Source: Nymphaea colorata
Taxonomy: Eukaryota > Streptophyta > Magnoliopsida > Nymphaeales > Nymphaeaceae
Direction of reading: 5' to 3'
Assembly (NCBI RefSeq): GCF_008831285.2
Contig: NC_045144.1
Span: 5,350,075-5,414,074 of the forward strand
DNA length: 64,000 nt
Part shown: piece after piece, positions 11,864 to 22,973 of the stretch
How positions within the stretch are numbered: position 1 is the stretch's first letter
Layout: each line of letters begins with the position of its first letter
The notes under the pieces: model-generated
The model's input: the letters and a program-made list of their open reading frames with translations, nothing else
Told to the model about the DNA's origin: nothing
The model's database searches: none
Position numbers and translations under genes: made by a program

Positions 11864-14799
11864 ATGGAGGAAAAAATGGCCGCTGCCTCCTCCATCCTCT
11901 TCCTCTTTCTCCTCTTCAGCTGGGCTGACATCGCCTGCTCCTTGACGCAGGCCGATGCCCTCCTCCAGCTGAAGAAGTCCGTCCAGAACGCAGGAGCCCT
12001 TTCTTCCTGGGTCGCCGGCGGAGACCCCTGCTCGGCCGGGTGGCGAGGCGTGATCTGCTTCCACGGGATCGTCACGGGTCTGCGCCTGAGCCGCCTCAGC
12101 CTCGCCGGCACCATCGACGTCGATGCCCTTCAACAGCTTACCGGCCTCCGCTATGTCAGTTTCGACGGCAACGACTTATCCGGCCTGTTGCCTGCATTCA
12201 GCGGCGCTGGAAAGCTCAAGGCTATCTTCCTCCACGGCAACCGTTTCTCCGGCGCCATACCGGACGATGCGTTTGCGGGAATGGACTCCCTCAAGAAGCT
12301 GTGGCTTGCCGGAAACAACTTCTCAGGCCCTATTCCCTCCTCCCTGACCTCGCTCCGGCACCTTATTGAGATCCGCCTCGAGAACAATGCCTTCTCAGGG
12401 AAGCTGCCATCGTTCCTTCAGCCCTCTATTACGTCCTTCAATGTGTCGAACAACCGCCTCGAAGGGGACGTCCCTCCGGAAATGGAGGCCAAGTTTGATT
12501 CCAGCTGCTTTTCCGGGAACCCTGGCCTGTGCTTCAATGGAAACGCATGCCAGGCGCCATTACAGAATGGTAGCAGCAGTACTCCTCCTCCTCTTCCTCC
12601 TCCTCCACCTCCGACGATGGCGCCGCCCTCACGTTCCCACAAGACAATGGTCCTCATCGTGTTGGTGCTGGCAGTTCTGATCTTATGCGGCCTATCGTGT
12701 TCATCCAGAAAAAGACAACAAGAGAGCAAGGTTTCGAAGCTCGAGCCTGTGTATGGGAGCAGAAACAGCATTGTCGAGCAGAGGAAGCATATGGTACCAG
12801 TGCCCGCGCCTCCGCACATTCATGACGAGGAGAAGGCAGAGGAGACGAAGGCATCGCCGTCGCCGGCGCGTTCGCCATCACCGTCGACGTCTCCACAAGC
12901 CGATCAGGTAACACCACTGCCGCCGCAGCCGCAACCGGCGTCTTCATCAGCACCATCGACTGGGGCACCGGAACTAGTGTTTGTGCGGGACGACGAGGGG
13001 AAGCAGCGGTCGTTTGCTCTCATGGATCTCATGAAAGCAGCAGCTGAAGTTCTGGGCAGTGGTGCCTTGGGATCGTCCTACAAGGCGGTGCTCACTAACG
13101 GCATGTCGGTGGTGGTGAAGAGGATGAAGGACATGAACCAGGAGGGGAAGGAAGGATTTCGAGAGAAGATATGCCGGCTCGGGGGATCAAGCACCCAAAT
13201 ATTCTGCCGCCGACGGCGTATCACTACCGTACAGAGGAGAAGCTGCTGGTGTATGAATATGCAACTCATGGCAACCTGCTCCTCCTCGTACACGGTAAGG
13301 AAAATAAAGAGAAGAATAAATATTTGGGAAGGGCACTTGGCCTTCGAAGGATTAATAATGTGACACACTCTTATATGAATATTTTGCTTCCAATCAAGTT
13401 ATATACATCTTGTAAAACATGGTTTGCACAAATTTATAATCAACTGAAAATAAAAGATATATTGTGGGTCAAATTCAAAAAGTTGCAAGAAAAAGGTAAC
13501 ATACTATTGTAGATTTTTTTGTAATATAATACCAACATCACAAATATACTGCATATCACAAATTTTTATTACCTAGGATGTAGTCTGAGATAATTTAGAA
13601 AAGTAAGTCATCACTTGTTTTGTGCAGATTTTCTAAAACCTTTTACGGTATTATTTGCTCAATTTTGTACTTTTAACATTTGTCAAAATTTACACAATTC
13701 AATACTAAAACATTTTCGACTTTATCCTTGTCAAGATTTCTCTTGGAACGATAATTCAAAGAATAATTGTTATTTTATTGTTAAATAAGTAGGCTGTTAG
13801 TATTTGGAACAGATTGTTTATTATGCTCTTTCACCTGCGATGGTAGAAGGGGCTAATGACACACTGGCAACTTTGCCAATGTCGTCAAAAGATTGAACCT
13901 AACCTTTATTACCTCTTGAGATGTGGCTATTGTTGAAACATCAGTCAGTTTTAAAGAAAATGATAAGTCTTTTCCTTTCTTTTAAGTCAAATAAAAACTT
14001 TTCTAACTCAAGTGGACAATACTAACAGAGATAATACATGCACTTGTTCCAAATAAGTGCTCCAAATGTGACATATTTTGAACTCAATGAGGCCTCAGTC
14101 CAGTATTCCAAGAGACAGTAAAGTTCTTATAAGGAAAATTAGCATATAAGGCCTAATTTGACGAATTACACCAAGAAGGTTCCCTCAAATGAAAATTTCC
14201 CTAAACTTCGCACCCATGCCAAAGATAAAGTAGTAATGTTTATTAAAAAAAACATGTCTCGGCTTCACTTGGGTGCTACAAGAAGGGTGTACGCTAGAAA
14301 ATTTGTGCATTTTTAGTGTTGCCTTCTTTGTAAAGGAAAGTAAATGGCACGTTCATAATCTAAATTTTGTGTGTTCTCCGTGAATGCTATTGGAAAGTTT
14401 TTCTCTTTGAAGGCCATAGAATACTAAAAAAAATGGAAAATGGAAAAAGTAAGCACATGCAGTACCATGATAAAGTTTGGCGTATTATATTTTCTGTGAA
14501 ATCTCAGTTTATAAATATGAAGGTAAGAATGACATGATGGAAAATATATAGTAAGTCGGTCACCTTTTAAATTTAAATGTTTTTATTAAAATGGATTGCT
14601 CTTATAATATCAGAATTTTGATAGTAAAACAGAATTATATTTTTCAAAAAAACAAGTTTAATTAAGGTGTGCTTAATACTGACTTAGCATTCATAGGCAT
14701 GTTAACTAGCATGGTTATCTTTTGTTTAAAATATTTTTTAATGAGATATGTAGTCTAGTTTCTGTCTTTGACCTAAGATTTTATGTAGTGTGTCTGCAA

Positions 14800-14831
<32 letters not shown>

Positions 14832-16245
14832 TTTGGTACCATTGCCAACAGAGAGCTAGAACAAGTAAAATGTTATTTGAATGGCAACTCTAAAAGGTTC
14901 GACTGTTCGCTCGTTCAGGGTTTTAGAGTAAACCTTGACTTGGACGACAAATAAGGAGTTGAAACGTGCTATTATAGTAGAACACAGTGCAAAACTAGAG
15001 AGTCCGTAGTCATATATTTTGTAACCTACTAAATTCTTGTTAAACATTCAACTATGTTTATAAGTAGTAATTCAACATAAAACATGTTTTAATTCATTTT
15101 TTTTAAGAAAAACACTTATTTTTACCTTAAAAGTTTTGACGTCATCAGAGCTGTTCACTTTTTTATTACTAGAAAAACATGTTAAGCTCAAAAAATTAGT
15201 ATACCATTCTTGTTAAAACACTAGTAAGATCATACTTTATATGGTAAGCTTATGCAACAGGAGTATTCGTAATGTTTTATGGTGTAACAATAGTTTGTTA
15301 TATTTTAAGCAACAATTTATAGTATTTTCAGTGAAAGATTTTAAATTTTTAGCAATCCAGTAATGTTCATCATTCGGCAGATTTAAACATTCATATTTAT
15401 GTATATATATGAATTTCTATCTGCATGCTCTGGCCTCTCACACACGTAACCCAATGCATTTGAGTCAAACGGCATGATAGAACCCCAAATACGTGGGGTT
15501 TATCCGATCTGTTTTTTTGCCAGGGAATAAATAAAAGCCATCCTTTTAATTTCTACTTAATCCATTTGAACCCCGTGAAGCACACTGTGTTTGTCAATGT
15601 CGTGTTGTTGATTCAGTCTCTCACATTTTGTCTCCAATTTCAGGTGATCGAGGACCGCATCGGACAGCTCTCGAATGGCCAACCAGACTCAAAATCATTC
15701 AAGGCATCGCCCGAGGAATGGCCCACCTCCATTCGGAACTCAGTGACGTCGATCTTCCTCACGGCAACCTGAAGTCCACCAACGTGCTATTCCGTGACGA
15801 CTGTGAACCGCTCGTAGCCGACTATGGCTTCTCACCCTTGATCAATCCTACGCTTGTGCACCAGAACATGGCATCTTTCCGTTCTCCGGAGTTCATGCAG
15901 TTTCGGCAAGTTTGCCGGAAATCTGATGTCTGGAGTCTCGGCGTAGTCATACTCGAGATCATCACCGGGAAGTTTCCATCATATTACGTCAACCATGGCA
16001 AGGGAGGCGTAGACCTGCCCCTCTGGGTCCGGTCCACAATTGCAGAGGACCGGACAAACGACGTGTTTGATCCGGAGATAATCCAGGACTCGAACACTGT
16101 GCCTAGTCAAATAAGCCGCTTGCTAGAAATAGGCCTGCTCTGCACCGAGACAAGCTTGGACAAGAGACCGGACATGGCCATGGTCTGTAACATGATAGAA
16201 GAAATCGACATAAACGAAGAAAGTTCCTTCTTGCAAGAACAGTGA
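11864..16245 (+). CDS. LRR receptor-like (pseudo)kinase, pollen receptor-like kinase type, with one frameshift
   Basis: Two exons: 11864-13294 and 15644-16245, with a 2349-bp GT-AG intron. Order: signal peptide (about 1-26, ending near IACS); LRRNT-like cap with WRGVICF; about five leucine-rich repeats (about 70-205); Pro/Ser linker; one membrane segment (about 261-279); basic and Pro/Ser juxtamembrane region; kinase-like domain from about 383. The Gly loop LGSGALGSSYKA and the VVVKRM lysine are present. The catalytic loop reads HGNLKSTN instead of HRD, the DFG site is DYG and APE is SPE. These are normal for LRR-III pollen receptor-like kinases, which bind peptide ligands and act by scaffolding; that role is from family. 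The first-exon frame breaks at the five-G run 13181-13185. One more G would restore the family sequence that runs on from 13186. Either a real null allele or an assembly error. Exon 2 is intact. Confidence 0.85.
14799..14831. repeat. (AG)n microsatellite in the receptor kinase intron
   Basis: AG dinucleotides with a single T interruption. The rest of the intron (13295-15643) is AT-rich and holds no recognisable element. Confidence 0.9.
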
Positions 16246-16868
16246 GATCAGAAGGGCAGATTAAGTCATCCTAAGCAAACATGAGACAGTCGATAAGTCA
16301 TCCGGTACTAAGGAGGATAACTTCAACCTCGGTGGTGCCTTAACTGGTTTTCTCAGACTTGCCATGGTCGTTATAAGCATCGGAGTTGGTTTAATTTCCT
16401 TCTGCAATTTCTCATCTCTTTAGTTGTTTAAATTAAGTTCCTGCCAAATGATCGTGGTTGTGTATCCTATGTTTCTCTCTTACTTTATTTATCTTCTTTT
16501 TAGTTTATCATTTGTCTATACATTTCCCTCTGTCCTCCCTCCTCTAGGTTAGGAGTTCTTTTTATTAGCTTTTCATGCGTGTACTTTACTTTGATGGTTC
16601 AGTTTATGACAAACAAACTATTTAGTTAGACTTAACTTCTTTTCTTCTCCTCATGAAATATCAAGTATTTTAGGTTTGTTTAGTATTCTAGTAGAGCATT
16701 CCCACGAGAGCGGTAGTCTTGGTGGCTCATGACTGTATAGAAATCTTTCATTAGGAACGTTAATTGAAAAGTAATATATGAGCTGTTTAGCTCTAGAGAT
16801 CACATACATGTTCACCATGATTTACAATTAAACCATGCACTACTCTTAAAGAATACAGGGGCATTTGG

Positions 16869-16920
16869 TTGACAGTCTAAAACCAGGTTGTGGATTGACA
16901 GTCTAAAACCAGGTTGTGGA
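16869..16920. repeat. 26-bp tandem duplication
   Basis: Two identical head-to-tail copies of a unit starting TTGACAGTCTAAAACCAGG. The core then recurs inverted (CCTGGTTTAGACT near 16927), so the region can fold. Confidence 0.9.
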
Positions 16921-17141
16921 GGCAGGCCTGGTTTAGACTACAATGGATGACATTAAAATTGGATTATTGGAGTATGCTAAAACCCAATTTCAGCAAAATC
17001 TGGTTGCCTCCTGCCGAAAGTTGTGGCGTAGCCACATTGTGACTGGTGTGGGCAGTTTCCACACCAGTCTCTTAAAAGTTATTTATTTTAAATGGGAATC
17101 TTAAATATTTATTATTATTATTATTATTTTATTTATGTATA

Positions 17142-17148
<7 letters not shown>

Positions 17149-17182
<34 letters not shown>
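17149..17182. repeat. (TA)n microsatellite
   Basis: A TA tract preceded by an (ATT)n stretch at about 17110-17128. Confidence 0.9.
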
Positions 17183-17183
<1 letters not shown>

Positions 17184-17605
17184 TACCTGCTGCCTGAAAG
17201 TTTTTCCAGCAAAACTGACTTCGACCCCCCTCTCCACAGTTGTTGTCTTACAATTCGGACATCCAAACTAGATTTTAGAAGTTGGGTTTTTATCCAGGTT
17301 TTCATAAAATTTGGTCTTCATGAAACCAAGTTTTTTGATGACCAGAAATGTCTCTTGTAGTTTTTCTCTTTCTTGAAGTAAAATGCTCAAGTGGATAACT
17401 TTTGATATTATCGAATTCTACCACTTTCCTAATGTATCTAAATATTTGATCGGGAGCTTGGCAAACTTTTATATACTACTAGGGCTGTCCAGGAAAGGGG
17501 CCATTCAGTAGACATGCATGCAAAGTAAAGAATCAATTCGAAGAATGAAATTGATGACTGCCCGATGAATATGTACAATAAGAAATAGGAAAAAGCATCA
17601 CGAAC

Positions 17606-17681
17606 GCAGGACAAAGGAATGGTGAAAGTCATTTTAGATGCTCGCAGGTCAAAGGAATGGGGGAAGTCATTTTAGATGCTC
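17606..17681. repeat. 38-bp tandem duplication
   Basis: Two adjacent copies (17606-17643 and 17644-17681) beginning GCAGG and ending TTTTAGATGCTC, with only a few differences. Confidence 0.9.
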
Positions 17682-19155
17682 GTTAAGGGGAAAATGGCGG
17701 AAACACTCCGTGAAGAAGAAAACAGATATTATATATGCTTGATTAATTAACTATGACCATATAATGTTATTTACCAGCCTGTTTCATGAGATATTATTTA
17801 ACCAACGTGACTTTTTTCAGCTGTCTACTAATTAGGCAAACATTTCTATATAGTTGGATGGTTGAGTGCAAGTATGTCATTAGTTGTTCCCTATGCATCT
17901 TCTCGATCTCCCTTGCTTCTCAAATCTCTGGTAGATATTAAACTGATGGATAGAATAGAAACAAAGGGCTAGAACTCAGAGAGATCTAAAGAACGGCATT
18001 TAACCTTGCCCCTCTCCGGGATTCCTTGTAGCCACACTCTATGTGAGTAGTAGGGAGGTACATGGTCCTAGGAATGGTCACATCACCTGGCCTTATCATG
18101 CGTCAGGCCAGCCCAGCCCAATGCCCAGCTCTACTTGTGCCAGATCAAACCACTAAATCCATTAGATCAGGTGGCTCTAAAAACAAAATCAAGTTGTCAA
18201 TCAAAGAAAAAGCCTCCAATTTCTCCAGTTGGTGCTAGAACTGGCACATCAAGATTTGCATATTGTGCCGCTGATTGATTGTTTCTACAATCTTCCCTTC
18301 CCCATCCAAGCTTCCAGGTCAGATGTTACACAAAAATCATGGTGTAAAAAAATAACAGAAAGAATTAATTTGCTCTGCGTTTCAAGAATATTTCATGGCC
18401 ACATTGATTAAATAGATACGTACCCATCCATCTCAGCATCGCCTTGAGACGGACATGACATAATGGAGAATGTAGGAAACCCAGCCTGAGGACCATATCA
18501 TTTCATGAGAGATGAACCCCGGGAATTCAATTCCTACCATTCTTGAACTTTGGAGATCTTCTATCCAACCATCTTAGATGGGTCGACCAATCTAACTGTT
18601 TTTATCAAGAACCAAAATATCAAAGCTGTCAGTTTAGCAACTAAACCATCAGATTTCAAGATGAACGATGGTTGGAATGAAGATCTAATGCACATTTTAT
18701 GAACAATTAAAGGAAAAAAAAAATCGTGGCCACGGAAGTATACCCTCAACAACCAAACACATTGTCGCTATTTCGCTCCTTTTGATATTAGAAACCTACG
18801 GCAATCATTTATATTTTTATACACAGAGCAGGTCACAACACTTTCCTGCCGTGATGACCTTCCAAAAACCAATTCATGGATTTGAGGATACCAATATATC
18901 AGAAAGAGACCTGGAACCTTTGCTACTGAGAGCTCGTGTTTTGCATAGATATACAAAGAGCAAACAAACTGCACACCATTGTCACCACTACGGACAGAAG
19001 GTTTATAGGGCAGAATATCATGTCTCGACTACATCTGGGAAGGTAAAATATTGACCATAAGCAATAAAGGGTACATACTAAAATAGAAAATATAATTGAA
19101 AGATATTAAAAAGTTACAAAAAACATATCAAAATTAATTTTAAAAGGTAAAAACC

Positions 19156-19627
19156 TGTAAATCAGGCCTAAACTTAATGATAGAAACACTTCAAGAATCA
19201 CACTCTTGAAGATACCAGCTACTCCAAGAAATTTTACACAAAGAGAAACCTCAAACTACAGATGAAAACTTGTATTCAAACTCAAATAATACACAAAAAT
19301 AGGCCTTAATGTCCACCCAAAGCAAGGGACCCAAGTTCCTTATTTATAGAAGAAAAAAAGGAGGAGAAAAAAGAGCTAGCAGTTGAGCAGCTCCAACGGT
19401 TAGATTTCTAGCCATTGGGAGCAGCCAACAGCTAGTTCCTTTTGTAAATAAAAAGAAATAAAAAATATACAGAAAAATACACGAAAATTAAAAGCAAAAT
19501 AAATACAAAAAGGCTACGCATACATATATAAATCATACATCAAACTACTAGGAGTTTAAGATATATGATACTACATATAAAAACATATATGTATACTTAC
19601 ATTAGAGCTAATCTATAAATTGTAACA
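19156..19627 (-). repeat. 3' LTR of copia 1
   Basis: On the minus strand it begins TGTTACAATTTATAG and ends GATTTACA. A TATAAATA box lies at 19341-19348 (minus). It aligns along its length with 35287-35770. Confidence 0.9.
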
Positions 19628-19749
19628 CCTCCCCCCCCCTTCAAACTTGTAGTGTGATCACCGAAAGTTTGCCAAGAAACTGAAATCTTGCTTAAGCATG
19701 TGCCTTGGTGAAGAAATCTCCAAGTCGACATTCTAAAGGAACAAAAGGT

Positions 19750-21416
19750 CTATGTCACATAGGTGCGGGGTGCGAGTGCGGGTGCAGATGCCAAAGCGGC
19801 ACATCCCAAAAAATATAGGTGTGGCAGTGTGGCAAGAATAATTTTTATTATTATTATCAATTTATTATATATATATACAGCAAATTTGTCTATAAAAAAC
19901 AAAATTATCAAATAACAAATACGAAATAGCAAATCAACAATTCAACGAGTCCTTAAGTTATTAATGTATAGAACGTAATGCATACGACCATATTAGAAGT
20001 TTAGAACAGCATATACTATATACAGTTACTGTAACTCAGTAATATAACATACTAGCCTACATCACATAGGTACGGGTACGGGTACGGGTGCCGGTGTGGA
20101 TACGGATACTGACCATTTTAAAAAAACTTGGGTGCGGGGATACGGCCGTATATATATAAACAATAAGAAATACTTAAAAAATATGTATCAAACTAAAGAA
20201 CATACATCAACATAAACAAATAAATAACATAGAAAATATATAACGACGGCTCTTGCAGCAGTGTGTTTAAGAAACTTATGAAAAACTTTAGACATATGGA
20301 CAACAAGGAGCCCCCTAGTCAAATATGAACATCAATCGAATTTTCACATCCAAAGAATAGAATAAAAAGTAAGGTGGAAAAAAATAAATCAAAGTAAAAT
20401 TAAGCAGTTTGGATCTATAGGTACCCAAGTGTCAAAGTACTCATTTTGGGTACGGGTACGGCGACACGGGTACGTGAACTTTACTGAAGTACCCATGTGA
20501 CTTAGATACTAGGATATATACAAAAGCAGAAATTGAAATTAACACTTGGAAAGTAAAACATGGCGGCACCTGTAATACAAGTAACAAACTTATATATTAA
20601 TATATTAAAACCAATGATATGAAATAGCAGTAGAAGTGTAAAACAAAATGTTAAAACGGAAAGTTACAACACAACTGTATATCGTATTCTATAAAAATAG
20701 CAATAAAACAATAACATATTTCAGACAATAATTATAGATCCTAAAAAAAGGTACATCACAAATAAGAACTGAAAAAAAAAAAAACAGCATTGCAGCAGGA
20801 GCAAACAATTATTCATAAGTCATCACATACCTTAAAAAAAAACTGGACAACAGTGAAAAAATAAAAATAAAAGGGTGATAAGTTGATACTTGGTAGAATA
20901 ATAAAACTCCACGGAAAACGTCGGAGGACTCGAAGACAGCCTGCAAGTCACTATCGCCGATCACGAAATAATTGAAAACTGATATAAGAAAAACACTGGC
21001 TGCTAGAGGACTAAATGCTGGTTGCCTTATGCCAGAGAAGGGCTGAAGGTCGCCACTGGAAGACAGTATGCCAATCTCAGGTCACCGTCACACCGATGGC
21101 CGCCGGAGAATCATCGTCTATCAAGTCTCTTCACACACACATGGAAGGCCGAACTCCAAAGGGATCGGGTGGTCGACTGACTTCAATCGAAGCCCTAACC
21201 CCCTTTTCAATACTTATAATGAAATAATTAAAAAATAGCAAACAAAAAAGGACACATATAGACTTGACACCGGTTGACCGCAATCGACTCGAGTCAAACG
21301 CGAGTCAGGTGCGTGTCGAAAATGGACAGAAATGGTCGAGTGTGGCTGACCACACCCAACTGTTAGTCATGTCGACGCAGGTGCGGTGGCAAAAATAAAG
21401 TGTCCATGTGACTTAG
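19750..21416. mobile_element. hAT-type non-autonomous element, copy A (interrupts the RNase H end of copia 1)
   Basis: Ends CTATGTCACATAGG and, from the other side, CTAAGTCACATGG. Flanking octamers are CAAAAGGT (19742-19749) and TAAAAGAT (21417-21424), six of eight alike. Joining the flanks restores the copia RNase H sequence, as the related copy at 34640-34690 shows, so the boundaries are supported by the empty site. Copy B (20057-20505) lies inside. The part at about 20880-21370 is GC-richer, with a 70-codon open frame at 21015-21227. It resembles the leader region of a larger hAT but has no recognisable domain. Confidence 0.8.
20057..20505. mobile_element. hAT-type MITE, copy B, nested in copy A
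   Basis: Ends CTACATCACATAGGTACGGG and, reversed, CTAAGTCACATGGGTACTTC. The 8-bp flanks ATACTAGC (20049-20056) and ATACTAGG (20506-20513) differ at one base. GGGTACGGGTACGG-type subterminal repeats sit at both ends. It is 449 bp and non-coding. Confidence 0.88.
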
Positions 21417-22208
21417 TAAAAGATATGTCAATTGCTCGGCTAAGATATTCTTCTCTCACAATGTGTTCAATATGTTTTGTCTTTTCATGAAATGTTTGAT
21501 TGCTAGCAATGTAGATGGCGCTTTTATTGTCGAAGCAGAGCTTAGTGGCTTTAGTCAAGTCAATTCTAATGTCCTTCAATAAACTTTTTAACCATACAAT
21601 CTCCATGGTGGTGGTAGTCATAGCACGATACCCTGTTTCGGATGAAGATAGAGAGACTTTATTTTGCATTTTGCACCTCCAAAAGATAAGAGAGTCACCT
21701 AAAAAAACACAAAAACCTATGGTGGAATGCCTATTGTTAGGACCTCCACACCAATTAGCATTAGTATAAGCAATCATATTCAAATTTGATGCGAAAGATA
21801 GGAAAAGTCGCTTAGTGATAGTGTGTTTGACATATCAAACAATCTTCAATGTAGCACCCGTAGGTACAGAAGTAGGTAATTGTTGAAATTGACTTATGAC
21901 ACGTACAACATGAGACATGTCGGGCGTTGTGATGGATAGATATGTGAGAACTCCAACCAATTGACAAAAAGGTATGGGATTTTTTAGAATTTCTTCATCG
22001 TCAATCTTCATCTTTACTCCTAAAGCTTCAGGAGTATCGACCACCTTGTCATCAGTAATTCCATATATGCTTATAGCATTATTGGCAAACTTTGTATTCT
22101 CTTCTACTATAAGCTATTTCAATATCAAGGAAATATGTTATCCAAATCAGTCATTTCAAATTCATTCTTTAGGAAATCCTTTACCTGCATAACTCTGGTG
22201 GCATCATT
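21417..22208 (-). pseudogene. copia 1: RT end and RNase H remnant
   Basis: Minus-strand translation shows an RT tail (GVKMKIDDEEILKN, then YLSITTPDMSHVV) followed by RNase H landmarks: the TNANWCG position of the usual DADWAG, STIGFCVFLG, SSSETGYRAM, and CFDNKSAIYIASN. Stops and frameshifts separate the blocks. The last residues (GDFFTKA region) lie beyond MITE A at about 19740-19640. Confidence 0.88.
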
Positions 22209-22378
22209 ACATGTAAATAGTCACAAAAAACGTGTTTTTTTTCAAGAAAAACATGAAAAAAAACGCGATAAATTAAATTGTCGTTTAAAACTTAAAAAAC
22301 ATGTTTTTTTAAAAAACATTAAAAACGAAAAAACACATTTTCAACGCGTTTTTAATGGGTTTTTATCAGTGTTGTACG

Positions 22379-22620
22379 TATCGTACGATACAACCCCGTA
22401 TCGTACGATACGTACCGTATTGTTTTTAAATAACGGTACGATACACCCCCCGTATCGTAAATAGGGGGTGTATCATTCCTGTATCGCACGTATCGTGCAA
22501 TACAGGGCCCGTATCGCACGTATCGTGCACTACAGGGCCCGTATCGCACGTATCATGCAATTCAGGGCCCGTATCGTACGATACGGGGCGATACACCCCG
22601 TATCGTACGATACAGGTTGA
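22379..22620. repeat. Subterminal palindromic repeat array of the hAT element
   Basis: Repeated GTATCGTACGATAC palindromes, with three 30-bp tandem units at about 22480-22569 (core GTATCGCACGTATCGTGCA). The right end (about 26023-26092) carries TACGATACG motifs too. hAT transposases bind short subterminal repeats of this sort, so these are the likely binding sites. Confidence 0.85.
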
Positions 22621-22973
22621 TTTCGCAAAAGGGGGCCCGAGACCTACTTATTTGGCCAGCTTCTTTTTGAAAAAAAAGCCTCCGTTCTTCATTTCTCAAG
22701 CTTGGATACTGCCGTCAGGGAGGGCGATCGTCCATTTTCACCATCAAAAAGTTGATTTTCACCGTTAAATCGAAGATTAAGGGGTCGATTTGTGCGTGGG
22801 TGGTTGATTTTCGTTGGGAGGAAAGGGGTTTTCTTCATTTCTTTTTCGTAAGGTATAAAATCTCATGTTTTTACCATGTATTCATAATTTTTTACCGTAT
22901 AATCGTAGATTGATAGATTTTGAGTGTTTTTCATTAAGTTTACCATAGGATTTCATTTTTTTATTTTGAAGAT

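Larger units (their letters stand above)
16246..19150. other. Intergenic DNA downstream of the receptor kinase
   Basis: Apart from the short tandem duplications and (TA)n tract listed separately, I see nothing coding. Short open frames at 18229-18411 and 18782-19054 match no family I know. Confidence 0.5.

Noticed and set aside
18782-19054. 90-codon open frame before copia 1
   Set aside because: Unrecognised, no supporting signals, and a frame overlaps it on the other strand.
21015-21227. 70-codon frame inside MITE A
   Set aside because: No recognisable domain. It lies within a non-autonomous element and is more likely leader sequence of the parent transposon.
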